Part shown: one piece after another, positions 53,678 through 62,990 of the stretch
Layout of the letters: each line of letters starts with the position of its first letter
Numbering within the stretch: position 1 is the stretch's first letter
From: UBA5078 sp964538025
GTDB lineage: Bacteria > Pseudomonadota > Gammaproteobacteria > Pseudomonadales > Pseudohongiellaceae
Length of the DNA stretch: 64,000 bases
Reading direction: 5' to 3'
Assembly: GCA_964538025.1 (NCBI GenBank)
Contig: CAZICZ010000001.1
Location: 248,001 to 312,000, forward strand
Made by a program: the position numbers and the translations under genes
Notes under the pieces: generated by a model
Database searches by the model: none
What the model was told of the DNA's origin: nothing
The model's input: only the letters and a program-made list of their open reading frames with translations

Positions 53678-54634
53678 TCAATACAGGTGACAGGCGACCA
53701 GATGGCCTCGCGCATCCACCGCCTTTAGCACCGGTGTCTGTTGCCGGCACACGTCCATGACTTTCGGGCACCGCGCGCAAAAGCGACACCCTTGGGGCAC
53801 ATTGATCGGTGACGGAATCTCACCCGTGATGCCGGTGGAGGCCCGTTCGCGCTCGGAGACGGGGTCTGGCTCGGGGTTCGATGCGATCAGCACCTGGGTA
53901 TAAGGATGCAGCGGACGGAAATACACATCGTCCACGGGGCCGATCTCCATCAGGGCGCCTAGATACATCACTGCCATGCGATCGCTGACATAGCGCACCA
54001 TCGACAGATCATGGGCGATGAACAGCAGCGTCAGCCCCATCGAGGCCTGCAGCTCGCTGAGCAGGTTGACGACCTGCGCCTGAACGGACACATCCAGTGC
54101 GGAAATGGGCTCGTCGCACACGACAAACTCGGGCTCCAGAATCAGCGCCCTGGCAATCCCGATGCGCTGACGCTGTCCGCCGGAGAACTCGTGCGGGTAG
54201 CGCGACATATGATCGGGGTGCAGGCCGACGCGACGCAGCCACTCGCCAGCGGCCTCGCGCGCCTGTGACGCCGTCATGCGTTTATGCAGCAACGGCCCTT
54301 CGGCGATGATTTCGCCCACGGTCATGCGCGGGTTCAGGGACGAGTACGGGTCCTGAAAGATCATCTGCATGACGCGGGCATAGTGACGGTAATCCGCGGC
54401 GCTGTAGCGTGCAGGCAGGGGCTTTCCCCGGTAGAGCACCTCGCCGTCCGATTTGTCATGCAGCCCCACCAGTGTTTTGCCAAGCGTGGATTTTCCGGAG
54501 CCACTCTCCCCGACCAGCCCGACAATCTCGCGCTCGTCGATGGCAAAACTGATGTGGTCCACCGCGTGGACCCGCTGCCCCTTGCCAATGTCGAAGTAGC
54601 GCGTCAGTTCCTTGATTCTCACCAGTTCACTCAT
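53678..54634 (-). CDS. oppF: peptide ABC transporter ATP-binding protein (OppF-type)
   Basis: Cytosolic ATPase of 318 aa. Walker A GESGSGKST, signature FSGGQRQRIGIARAL, Walker B FVVCDEPISALD and IAHD are present, with a C-terminal CRFCARCPKVMDVC cysteine cluster. It overlaps OppD by 8 bp and ends the five-gene Opp operon. An A-run and hairpin follow the stop but lack a T-run on this strand. Confidence 0.92.
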   Translation of the reverse strand: MSELVRIKELTRYFDIGKGQRVHAVDHISFAIDEREIVGLVGESGSGKSTLGKTLVGLHDKSDGEVLYRGKPLPARYSAADYRHYARVMQMIFQDPYSSLNPRMTVGEIIAEGPLLHKRMTASQAREAAGEWLRRVGLHPDHMSRYPHEFSGGQRQRIGIARALILEPEFVVCDEPISALDVSVQAQVVNLLSELQASMGLTLLFIAHDLSMVRYVSDRMAVMYLGALMEIGPVDDVYFRPLHPYTQVLIASNPEPDPVSERERASTGITGEIPSPINVPQGCRFCARCPKVMDVCRQQTPVLKAVDARGHLVACHLY

Positions 54635-55649
54635 GCCGACCTCCCAGGGTCAGCCCGGCGATGCGATGGGGGCTCTGCGGATGCTGCAACCAGCAGCGGG
54701 ACACATGGGCCTCTGCGACCGCAATAAGGTCGGAGGACTGTCCTTCGCACACTTGCATGCAATGCGGGCAGCGCGCGGCATAGGCGCAGCCGGGAGGCGG
54801 TGCAAACAGGTCCGGCGGACTGCCGTCAATCGGGCGTAGCACATGCTGATGCTCCGGGTCGTTCGTCGGCATCGCCGCCTTCAAGCCCACGGTATAGGGA
54901 TGGGCGGAGCGGTAAAACACATCGTCCACACTGCCCGCTTCGACGATGCGGCCGGCATACATTACTGCGACCTCATCGGCCATGCGTGCCACGACGCCCA
55001 GATCATGAGTGATCAGGATCAGGGCCATCCCGGTTTCGCGCTGCAGGTCGCGCAGTAGGTCCAGGATTTGGGCCTGTATGGTGACATCCAGCGCGGTCGT
55101 CGGTTCATCCGCGATCAGGACTGACGGCTTGCAGGAAATGGCCATGGCGATCATGGCCCGTTGCAGCATGCCTCCGGAAAACTCGAAGGGATATTGCTTC
55201 GCACGCTTGGCCGCTTCGGGAATCCGCACCAGCTCAAGCAGCTCGATGGCCCGCGCCATGGCTTGCCTCGGACGGTAGCCACGGTGCACGATCAGTGGCT
55301 CTGCGATCTGGTCTCCGATGGTCATGGTGGGGTTGAGGGACGACATGGGGTCCTGGAAGATCATGCCGATCTCGGCCCCGCGCACCTCTCTTCCCTCAAT
55401 GGATTTACGGCCCAGAATCTCCACGCCCCGCAGCAGGGCAGAGCCTTGGGTGATGCGGCCGGGAGGCATGGGGATCAGTCCCATCATCGCCTGCACACTG
55501 ACCGATTTCCCGCAGCCCGACTCTCCCACGATTGCGAGGGTGTGCCCCGCTTCCACGGCAAAATCGACGCCGCGCACCGCCTGCACCGTGCCGCCGTAGG
55601 TGTCGAATTCCACGTGCAGATTATTCACTTCCAGAACCGGACGCGTCAT
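54627..55649 (-). CDS. oppD: peptide ABC transporter ATP-binding protein (OppD-type)
   Basis: Cytosolic ATPase of 340 aa. Walker A GESGCGKSVS, signature FSGGMLQRAMIAMAI, Walker B VLIADEPTTALD and ITHD are present, and the C-terminal CAYAARCPHCMQVC cluster is intact. It overlaps OppC by 4 bp and OppF by 8 bp. Differs from the Yej-system OppD enough that the two operons are not a recent duplication. Confidence 0.92.
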   Translation of the reverse strand: MTRPVLEVNNLHVEFDTYGGTVQAVRGVDFAVEAGHTLAIVGESGCGKSVSVQAMMGLIPMPPGRITQGSALLRGVEILGRKSIEGREVRGAEIGMIFQDPMSSLNPTMTIGDQIAEPLIVHRGYRPRQAMARAIELLELVRIPEAAKRAKQYPFEFSGGMLQRAMIAMAISCKPSVLIADEPTTALDVTIQAQILDLLRDLQRETGMALILITHDLGVVARMADEVAVMYAGRIVEAGSVDDVFYRSAHPYTVGLKAAMPTNDPEHQHVLRPIDGSPPDLFAPPPGCAYAARCPHCMQVCEGQSSDLIAVAEAHVSRCWLQHPQSPHRIAGLTLGGRHE

Positions 55650-57037
55650 TCCAGACTCCTCATGCGGGCATCCAGCGCGTCGCGCAGGCCATCCCCCAGC
55701 AGGTTAAAAGCAAGCACCGTCAGGCTGATGAAAATGGCGGGGAAAATCAGCTCGTGAGGATGGGTCAGCATCGTCGCCAGCCCCTCATTGCTCATGCTGC
55801 CCCAGGAGGCCGTGGGCGGCGCCACGCCCATGCCGATGAAGGAGAGAAACGCCTCGGTGAAAATGGCGTTGGGAACGGCAAACGTCAGGGTCACCAGCAC
55901 CACGCCGAGCGTGTTCGGAATCATGTGCCGCAGAATCAGGTAATAGGTTCTGGCACCGAGCAGCCGCGAGGCACTGATGTAGGCCTCTTGGCGAATCTGC
56001 AGGATTTGCCCGCGCACCAGCCGAGCTGTGGCGGGCCACAGCAGCAGGACCAGCGCGATCATCATCGGCACGATGCCGCTCTGCCCCGGCCCGATGCCAA
56101 AGACCACCTGAAACAGAATCATGAACAGCAGAAAGGGCAACGCGACGACGAAATCCGCAAAGCGCATCATCAGCTGATCCACTTTGCCGCCAATGAAACC
56201 GGCAGTGCTTCCGTAGATCACTCCCAGCAGCACATACAGAAGAGGGGCCACGATGCCGATGAACAGCGACACCCGCGCCCCCGACATCAGGCGCGCCAAA
56301 ATATCCCGGCCCAGATAATCGGTGCCCAACGGGTGCAGGGCCAGCACCACGGAATCCCCGGTCGCAACGTCCTGACTTTCCGGGATCAGCCCACGCGCCC
56401 TGACCTCCTCCACCGTGATCACGCGCGGCACCGTGACTTCCAGCGTGACCTGCTGCGCCTGAAGCTGTCCCACGGCATTCATCGACACCAGCGTGTAATA
56501 GTAGGTGCCGGGGCGCAGGTTCAAACGATCTTCGTAATAGTTCGCGGCGCCGGAGGTGAAATCCATCAAGGGCAGACCATAGGCCAGGCCATCATCCAGC
56601 GGGAAATCATTGCGGTAGAGCCGCAACCCCTCCGCACCCGGCATTGCGTCCCACACCAGCCGCACTGCCTGAGAGCTCGCCGCGTCTCCCAGCCGCAGAG
56701 GCAAATCGCTCGTCGGTGCCGCCGCCGTCGGCAGACCGTTCCAAGGCATGTAAGGGTCCACCACCAGGGCGTTGCGATCGGCGCCCGGCGCCTGGCTGAT
56801 CTGGTCAATGTCCTGACGCGCGGGGTCAACCTGCCACAGCAAAGGCCCCAGCAAGGCAAAGGCCAGCAGCGCACTGACAATCCACAGGGATACCAGAGCC
56901 CGGCGGTTATGCCGCAGGCGGCGCCAGGCGTCCTGCCAATAGGAGCGGGAGGGGCGGCTCAGGCCGTGACTGTCCTCCCGGTGAGTGACCGGCTGAAAAT
57001 CCTCTGGGCGAAGGGAGGGCATCGGTGTCTCGCTCAT
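55646..57037 (-). CDS. oppC: OppC-type permease with inserted fibronectin-III-like domain
   Basis: Inner-membrane permease of 463 aa, about 150 longer than usual OppC. Residues 1-46 are cytosolic, helix 1 is about 47-68, and the normal permease core begins at PLGTDYLGRDILARL (about 236). The EAA loop reads SASRLLGARTYYLILRHMIPN. Between, residues about 108-205 look like an FN3 domain: VRLVWDAMPGAEGLRLYRN, then YYEDRLNLRPGTYYYTLVSMNAVG. The first periplasmic loop would thus project a beta-sandwich beside the binding protein. I know of no such domain in standard OppC. Confidence 0.88.
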   Translation of the reverse strand: MSETPMPSLRPEDFQPVTHREDSHGLSRPSRSYWQDAWRRLRHNRRALVSLWIVSALLAFALLGPLLWQVDPARQDIDQISQAPGADRNALVVDPYMPWNGLPTAAAPTSDLPLRLGDAASSQAVRLVWDAMPGAEGLRLYRNDFPLDDGLAYGLPLMDFTSGAANYYEDRLNLRPGTYYYTLVSMNAVGQLQAQQVTLEVTVPRVITVEEVRARGLIPESQDVATGDSVVLALHPLGTDYLGRDILARLMSGARVSLFIGIVAPLLYVLLGVIYGSTAGFIGGKVDQLMMRFADFVVALPFLLFMILFQVVFGIGPGQSGIVPMMIALVLLLWPATARLVRGQILQIRQEAYISASRLLGARTYYLILRHMIPNTLGVVLVTLTFAVPNAIFTEAFLSFIGMGVAPPTASWGSMSNEGLATMLTHPHELIFPAIFISLTVLAFNLLGDGLRDALDARMRSLE

Positions 57038-57966
57038 TGCAACCTCACTCGCGGGTCAATCCACCCGTACAGCAGGTCTACAAGAATGACCATGAAGACA
57101 AGAAAGGCGCCGTAGAACACGGTCGTGCCCATGATGACGGTGTAGTCGAGCTGCTGCACCGCCTGCACGAAGTAGCGGCCGAGCCCGGGAATGGCAAACA
57201 CCAGCTCCACGACGAACCCGCCGGTCGTGATGGTGGCGATTGCCGGTCCGAGCACAGTCACGACCGGAAGAATCGCATTGCGCAACTGATGACGCGTGAA
57301 GATGCGACCGGGCGGCAGGCCCTTTGCCTTGGCGGTGCGCACATAATCCGAATGGATGATTTCCAGCATGGACGAGCGCATCAGGCGCGTCAGATAGGCC
57401 ATAGTGCTCATGCCCAGCACCAGCGCAGGAATCAGCATGTGGCGTACCGTGCCCCAGCCGGCAACGGGCAAGAGGGAAAATCCGAGAAACTCATTGATGT
57501 TCACCAGTGTCAGTTGCCCGAGCGCGGCGAACACGAAACTGGGCACCGAAATGCCGAGGATGACCAGGAACATGATCACGGTATCCGGCAGGCGGTTGCG
57601 ATACAGTGCGGTCAGCGCTCCGAAAAGCACTCCCCCGAGGGCCGCAAAGGCGATGGCGAGAATTCCCAGCGTGGCGGACACCGGAAAATGCTCGCGGATG
57701 ATGTCGTTGACGCGCCGGTTGCGCTGGGTGAAGGAGATGCCGAAATCGCCCTTGATGAAACTGCCGATGTAGATGCCGTACTGGGTGAGAAGGGGTTTGT
57801 CGAGGCCATAGCGCGCCTCGAGGTTGGCGCGAATTACCGGGTTCATCGCCCGCTGGCCTGACAGAGGGTCTCCGGGCACGCTGTGCATGGCGACAAAGGT
57901 GGCAGTGGCAATAAACCAGATGGTAATCACGCCCTGAAAGAGCCGTTTGAGCGCGTACTGCCCCAT
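57034..57966 (-). CDS. oppB: peptide ABC transporter permease (OppB-type)
   Basis: Inner-membrane permease of 310 aa with six helices. N-terminal MGQYALKRLFQGVITIWFIATATF, HSVPGDPLSG and RYGLDKPLLTQYG, plus the EAA loop TAKAKGLPPGRIFTRHQLRNA, are typical of OppB. The 4-bp overlap with OppC and the 78-bp gap after OppA place it second in the operon. Confidence 0.92.
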   Translation of the reverse strand: MGQYALKRLFQGVITIWFIATATFVAMHSVPGDPLSGQRAMNPVIRANLEARYGLDKPLLTQYGIYIGSFIKGDFGISFTQRNRRVNDIIREHFPVSATLGILAIAFAALGGVLFGALTALYRNRLPDTVIMFLVILGISVPSFVFAALGQLTLVNINEFLGFSLLPVAGWGTVRHMLIPALVLGMSTMAYLTRLMRSSMLEIIHSDYVRTAKAKGLPPGRIFTRHQLRNAILPVVTVLGPAIATITTGGFVVELVFAIPGLGRYFVQAVQQLDYTVIMGTTVFYGAFLVFMVILVDLLYGWIDPRVRLQ

Positions 57967-58044
57967 AGCCTGTCCTGCTTGAAGTCACACCTTGGCACGG
58001 CGCTGGTCGCCTGCCCCCGGATCTCCTGCGTGCATCCCTGCTGC

Positions 58045-59751
58045 CTAATAAGGCACAGTCGGGTCGATATAGGCCCGTGTGTAATCGGTTTCCGCCCCGA
58101 TCTGGCGACGCTGTATGCCCTTGACGCGCGGGTCTGTCGCATAGAGTTTGCCGCGCTCGTAATTGCCGATCAGGATGGCCTGATCGAACAGAATCTGCTG
58201 AATCTCCCCGAAGGCGTCCATGCGCTCTTTCGGGTCGAGGGAGAACTGGCCAATACGCACGAGCTCGTCGATACGGGGATTGACGTAGCGACCGCGGTTA
58301 TTGAGGTTCCAGGACGCGTAATAGTCACCAAAGGTCAGCGGGTCGTTATAGTCCGGCCCCCATCCCGAGAGCACGATGTCGAAATCGCCCAGCTCCATCT
58401 TGGCCAGGCGCTGCCCAAAGATCTGCTGATCAATCACGATGTCCAGGCCAAGGTGCTTGCGAAACACCTGCTGGTAATACTGCGCGGAAATGGTGGCCAC
58501 TGGGGACGTGTCGGCCAGCAGGACCAGCGGCGGAAATTCGGAGATTCCCAGCTCTTGCTTGGCCTGCTCCAGATACTCCCTCGCGCGCGCGAAATCCACT
58601 TGCGCCAGAGGAGGCGGGTATTCCTCGTGCAGACTGCGCTCGACGCCGCGCATCCAGACCGGAAACAGGCTCTTGGCGGGCATATAGCCGGGCAGCTTGA
58701 TGACGCGATCGACCAGTTCGTTGGCATCGCTGACCAGCACCATGGCTTTGCGCAGGGCGAGATTGCCGGTCAGCCGGCCGGGGCGGTGATTGAAGTCAAT
58801 GAAAAACACACTGCCGTCCATGAAACGGTTGAGTATCCAGCGCTGCTGCATGGCGCCCTCGAGCATCTCGGCCGTCAGGTCCACCTGCACGATGCGGCCA
58901 TCCTTGAAAAGATTGAGCAGGGTGTTGGTGTCCTCGGTCACGTAGGCAAAATTGACGGCGTTCAATTTCACGCTGTCGCGATCCCAGTAATAGGGATTTT
59001 TCTCCAAACGCAGACTGGCTCCATGCACCCAGCTGGTCATGATGAAAGGGCCGCTGTACAGCAGCGACTCGGCTTCAGCGCCATAGCGCCCATTGGTGGA
59101 GTGATAAAAGGCTTCGTTGATGGGAGAGAACGTGGTGAAAGGCAACATCTTGTTGAAGTAGGCGATCGGCTGTTCCAGGATCACCTCCAGTTCGCGCTCG
59201 TTCAGTGCCCGCACGCCGACGTCTTGCAGAGGCACCTCACCCGCATTCGCTGCGGCGGCATTCTTGATTGCATAAAGGATAAAGGCGTACTGAGAGGCGG
59301 TGGCGGGGTCCAGCGTGGTCTTCCAGGCGAACTCAAAATCGTGAGCGGTGATGGGCTGACCGTTGCTCCAGCGGGCATTGTCCCGAAGATGATAGACGAT
59401 TCGTTCGCCGTCCATCTCCCAGCGATCCGCCAACCCGGGCTCTACGCCGCCGAAGGCGTCATACCGCAACAGGCCTTCCATGACATGCCCAAGCACGATG
59501 CCACTGATCTGGTCGGCAGCGCCGGTGGTGTTGAGCTGGGGAGGATCCTGCCGGATATAGGCGGTGACTTCATTGCGCTCGACGTCGACGGCACCCGCAA
59601 TTCCTCCGGCATCAGTACTGGTAATGCCGGCGGCGAAATCCAGGGCAAACATGAGCAGGACAAACGCGATAACAGCGATGACGCCATAGGAGGCAAGCTG
59701 CCTGCTGGCGGATCGGTTAAACCCCTCTTCTGCTTCAATCGGACTGGGCAT
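58045..59751 (-). CDS. oppA: OppA-type peptide-binding protein with N-terminal membrane anchor
   Basis: Substrate-binding protein of 568 aa of SBP family 5, first gene of the Opp operon. Hallmarks are ITAHDFEFAWKTTLDP, NMPF-like IAYFNKMLPFTTFSPIN, NPYYWD, FNHRPGRLTGNLALRKAM and GWGPDYNDPLTFGDYY. Instead of a standard short signal peptide or lipobox, it has a 19-residue acidic N-terminal stretch followed by a hydrophobic helix (about 20-42), suggesting it stays anchored. Upstream 59752-59897 holds the divergent promoters to MscS. Confidence 0.9.
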   Translation of the reverse strand: MPSPIEAEEGFNRSASRQLASYGVIAVIAFVLLMFALDFAAGITSTDAGGIAGAVDVERNEVTAYIRQDPPQLNTTGAADQISGIVLGHVMEGLLRYDAFGGVEPGLADRWEMDGERIVYHLRDNARWSNGQPITAHDFEFAWKTTLDPATASQYAFILYAIKNAAAANAGEVPLQDVGVRALNERELEVILEQPIAYFNKMLPFTTFSPINEAFYHSTNGRYGAEAESLLYSGPFIMTSWVHGASLRLEKNPYYWDRDSVKLNAVNFAYVTEDTNTLLNLFKDGRIVQVDLTAEMLEGAMQQRWILNRFMDGSVFFIDFNHRPGRLTGNLALRKAMVLVSDANELVDRVIKLPGYMPAKSLFPVWMRGVERSLHEEYPPPLAQVDFARAREYLEQAKQELGISEFPPLVLLADTSPVATISAQYYQQVFRKHLGLDIVIDQQIFGQRLAKMELGDFDIVLSGWGPDYNDPLTFGDYYASWNLNNRGRYVNPRIDELVRIGQFSLDPKERMDAFGEIQQILFDQAILIGNYERGKLYATDPRVKGIQRRQIGAETDYTRAYIDPTVPY

Positions 59752-59897
59752 GGGACCCCTGAATTGAATACCCCTGCCGAAGAATACCCCAGCGCTCCAG
59801 GGGAGTCGAGGTTAAGAAACGACCAGTGGGCAGGGCTGGCATGCCGGAGGTTTCCGATTACAATGCGGGTCTACGCCCCCCACCGCGGACAGGATTC

Positions 59898-60716
59898 ATG
59901 GAACAGGAAATTCAGCAAGTGACGGCCATTTACGAGCAGATCAGCAGCTTTCTGGTCAATTACAGTTTTCAGCTGATCGGGGCGATCCTCATCATCCTGC
60001 TCGGGGTATTCGTGGCGCGGCGCGTCAGCAACATGGTGCTGCGCCTGTGCCAGAAGAAGGCGCTGGATGTGACGCTGAGCGGTTTCATCGCCAACACTGT
60101 CCGGTTGGTGATCATTGCGATGACGGCCATCATCGCGCTGGGGAAAATCGGCATCAGCATTACCCCGTTTGTGGCCGCTGTCGGGGCCCTCTCTTTGGGA
60201 GCAGGGCTGGCAGTGCAGGGACTGTTGTCCAATTACGGCGCCGGCCTCAACATCATCCTCGCGCGCCCCTTCGTGGTCGGAGACACCATTTCCGTGCAGG
60301 GGGTCAGTGGTGTCGTGGAAGAAGTGCATCTGGCCTACACGCTACTCAGCGACGAGGACGAAGTGCGCATCACGATCCCCAATAAACACATCGTGGGAGA
60401 GATCATCCACAACTCACAGAAGGACACGATCACGGAACTGAAAATCGGCATTGCCTATGGCAGTGATCCGAAACTGGCGATTCGCGTGATCGAAGAAACC
60501 CTCAAGGGCATCGAGGGGATTAGTGAGGCGCGTTTACCGCAGGTGGGCATCGAGGCTTTCGGGGACAGCAGCATCGATCTTGGTATTCGCTTCTGGGTCA
60601 AAACCCGCGTGCGCTACGAAGCCCGCTTCACGGCCAATATGGCCATCCACGATGTGCTTCAGGCCCATGGCATCGTCATCCCCTTCCCGCAACGGGAAGT
60701 CCGCATGCTCTCCTGA
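59898..60716 (+). CDS. mscS: small-conductance mechanosensitive channel (MscS family)
   Basis: Inner-membrane channel of 272 aa that opens on membrane tension to release solutes. Three N-terminal helices end in the pore helix SLGAGLAVQGLLSNYGAGLNIIL, followed by RPFVVGDTISVQG, the start of the beta domain, and a vestibule ending with VPFPQ-like IPFPQREVR. Size matches E. coli MscS. The ATG at 59898 has AGGA just upstream; in-frame upstream starts lie in low-complexity sequence. Confidence 0.93.
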   Translation: MEQEIQQVTAIYEQISSFLVNYSFQLIGAILIILLGVFVARRVSNMVLRLCQKKALDVTLSGFIANTVRLVIIAMTAIIALGKIGISITPFVAAVGALSLGAGLAVQGLLSNYGAGLNIILARPFVVGDTISVQGVSGVVEEVHLAYTLLSDEDEVRITIPNKHIVGEIIHNSQKDTITELKIGIAYGSDPKLAIRVIEETLKGIEGISEARLPQVGIEAFGDSSIDLGIRFWVKTRVRYEARFTANMAIHDVLQAHGIVIPFPQREVRMLS

Positions 60717-60914
60717 GGAGCCGTTTCGGCGGGGACGTGAACTGGCTCACATTTTCGTCGCGTTGTGGCCAAAATTTACCCAATTTTTCCCCCACTTTGC
60801 TCAGTTTATAGCCATCGATTCCGATACAATGCCGTCAATTGTTTAAAATGTGTGCAAAGGAAGCACCGAGAAAGCGAATCCCATTTCCTGCTCTGTGCAT
60901 CAACGAGGTATGTA

Positions 60915-62204
60915 ATGAAATTTTTGACGTCCACACTGACCCTTTTCGCCCTGGTCGCGAGCCTTGTGGCGGGCTCAAGTGCGCTGGCAGCAACGCCTGT
61001 CGAAACCTGTAAAGCCCTGACCTCTACCACGGCGGTCGAAGTCGGCGTGGTCTGTGTGACCATCGATGGGACTGCGAAGGATGTCGTCGTTGATTACCTG
61101 CTGGTGGATGGCTGGAAGTTGCAGGATGCCTTCGCCTATGTCGGCGATGCGCTGGGCAATCTGCCCGTCGATGGCAGCGGCAACCCTAACACGGCGCTGT
61201 ACACCCTCAGTGCCAGCAATCTGGGCGGACTGGACACCAAGCGCTTCACAATTCCCTTCAGCGATCTGACCATCAACAACGACACCTTCTGCAGCGCGGA
61301 TGCCATCATCTCCGCCGGCGCCGTGGTAACCAAGACCAGCACGGGGGGTACCGGTGGTGGGACGGGTGGCAGCAAGTCGGAGAAATCCGGACAGTCTTCC
61401 AAATCTGGCCAATCCTCCAAGTCCGGACAGTCCGTAAAGTCTGAGAAGTCCAGCACGTCCAGCGTTGCCAGCAACAAGACCGGCAAAACGACCAAGGACA
61501 GCAAGGGCAGCAAGAACTCTGCCTCCTCCGGCAAAGGCAACAAGACCACAACGGTGGCCAGTGCCAGCAACAAATCCGGGCAGTCCAGCAAGTCAGCGCA
61601 GTCTTCCAAGTCCGGCCAGTCCACCAAGTCTGGGCAGTCCAGCAAGTCGGGCAAATCCGGCAGCACAGGCGGAACCGGGCCTGTGACCACCACGCTGACG
61701 GCATGGGCTGGCAGCACAGCCGTTGGCAATGGCAACTACTTCACGGTGAAGAACGATTTCTGCGTCACCGTCCCCGTCGTTGTCTTGCCCCAGAACTGCT
61801 CGAATGTGTTCATGGGCAGCACCCAATTCAATTTCGGGACTCCCTTCTCCCCGATTGGAGTCACTGACAACGCCGTTGGCTATGTGAATACCTTTGCCTC
61901 TTCCGATGGCGGCTACAGTGCGGAAATGACTTCAGGGAACGGCACAGCGGTTGGAATCGCCGAAGTGGATCTGACGACCCCCGGCCAATTGACGGTGAAT
62001 GCAGCCCTGTATGGATCCGAGCGGACACTGCACAGTTACAATTTCTACTTCGGCCCCGCCGGCAGCTTCACCAATGTGTCGCCCCTGCAATACGGCGCGT
62101 CCGGAACGAGCCTTCCGGCGACCCTCAGTGTGCCGACCACACTGCCCGCCAATGTGGAGTTCGTCCTTCATGCCATCGTTTGCCCGGGCGTGACATCCAA
62201 CTGA
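60915..62204 (+). CDS. secreted Ser/Lys-rich repeat protein of unknown function
   Basis: Not recognised. It is 429 aa. A signal peptide ends ALA before ATPVE. Residues 28-140 are a beta-rich domain with several Cys. Residues about 153-250 are a low-complexity linker built on KSGQSS units, dense at 157-174 and 220-248, with basic and polar residues and no aromatic residues. Residues 258-429 form a second beta-rich domain. The two globular parts joined by a flexible charged linker suggest surface or cell-wall-polymer binding. The ATG at 60915 has GAGG upstream. Confidence 0.8.
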   Translation: MKFLTSTLTLFALVASLVAGSSALAATPVETCKALTSTTAVEVGVVCVTIDGTAKDVVVDYLLVDGWKLQDAFAYVGDALGNLPVDGSGNPNTALYTLSASNLGGLDTKRFTIPFSDLTINNDTFCSADAIISAGAVVTKTSTGGTGGGTGGSKSEKSGQSSKSGQSSKSGQSVKSEKSSTSSVASNKTGKTTKDSKGSKNSASSGKGNKTTTVASASNKSGQSSKSAQSSKSGQSTKSGQSSKSGKSGSTGGTGPVTTTLTAWAGSTAVGNGNYFTVKNDFCVTVPVVVLPQNCSNVFMGSTQFNFGTPFSPIGVTDNAVGYVNTFASSDGGYSAEMTSGNGTAVGIAEVDLTTPGQLTVNAALYGSERTLHSYNFYFGPAGSFTNVSPLQYGASGTSLPATLSVPTTLPANVEFVLHAIVCPGVTSN

Positions 62205-62235
62205 TTTGTTAGACTAATGTGAGCCATCCTCAATC

Positions 62236-62267
62236 CGCCCCGATAATCTTCATCGGGGCGTTTTTTT
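62236..62267 (+). terminator. intrinsic terminator after the Ser/Lys-repeat gene
   Basis: CGCCCCGAT / ATCGGGGCG, a 9-bp perfect stem with 7-nt loop, is followed by seven T's. It ends the preceding plus-strand transcript and separates it from the sigma-factor operon. Confidence 0.93.
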
Positions 62268-62427
62268 GCGCAACGCGCGCGACGGATTCCCGCCCCCCCT
62301 TCGTATACCCTTGCAAACGTCCACCCAAAGACGGATTCCTTTGGCACTGATGAAGCCGTGAGATCAGCAGGGCTCCCGTGTTCGCAGTACACTGGCAGCA
62401 AAAGATCTACGGGACAGCCCCCTCACG

Positions 62428-62976
62428 ATGACAGATGACGAAGCATTGATGCGCGCGATTCGGTCCGGTGACGCGCAGGCCTACGAGGCTGCCGTGCGTC
62501 TCCATATGAGGCCCATCAGCCATTACGCCTACCGGATGCTGGGGGGGCGACAGGATGTCGAAGACATCACGCAAGAAACGCTGCTCAAACTGTGGACGCA
62601 TGCGGACACCTGGCAGCCCGGCAAGGCCAGTGTCTCCACCTGGCTGCACCGAATAGCCCACAATTTGTGCATAGATGCCCTGAGAAAGGATCGCTCAGGA
62701 CTCACCGGCGAGCTGACAGAAGAGATAGAAGGCCAGGACGACCCTGCCAAGGCGCCCACCAGGGACGCTCGATTGCAGGCCCTGAATACGGCGATTGGCG
62801 CGCTTCCGGAACGACAGCGCAGTGCCCTGATCCTGAGCCACTATCAGGGATTTTCGAACCGCGAGATTGCACAGATGATGGACATTACCGTCGATGCGCT
62901 GGAATCCATTCTCGCGCGCGCACGGCGGGGCTTAAAAGCCCAGTTGATGGGACACGCTCCACAAGAGAGCGAATAA
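62428..62976 (+). CDS. ECF RNA polymerase sigma factor
   Basis: Extracytoplasmic-function sigma-70 factor of 182 aa. Region 2 has VEDITQETLLKLWTHADTW and STWLHRIAHNLCIDALRK; region 4 has ALPERQRSALILSHYQGFSNREIAQMMDI and ESILARARRGLKA. No region 1 or 3, as normal for ECF factors. It heads a three-gene operon with a probable anti-sigma protein and a CnrX/ZraP-like sensor, which would control its release. A GACGGATTCC sequence occurs twice upstream (62281 and 62330). Confidence 0.93.
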   Translation: MTDDEALMRAIRSGDAQAYEAAVRLHMRPISHYAYRMLGGRQDVEDITQETLLKLWTHADTWQPGKASVSTWLHRIAHNLCIDALRKDRSGLTGELTEEIEGQDDPAKAPTRDARLQALNTAIGALPERQRSALILSHYQGFSNREIAQMMDITVDALESILARARRGLKAQLMGHAPQESE

Positions 62977-62990
62977 GAAGGCATACCACG

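Noticed and set aside
57883..59922. Long plus-strand open frame (679 aa) opposite OppA
   Set aside because: It is the antisense of a well-supported oppA gene in GC-rich sequence, has no recognisable domain and overlaps mscS. The same holds for other long antisense frames opposite the Opp, Yej and phosphatase genes.
62281..62339. Attachment site or insertion remnant from the GACGGATTCC direct repeat
   Set aside because: The repeat is only 10 bp with no recombinase nearby. It is mentioned only as a possible control site.
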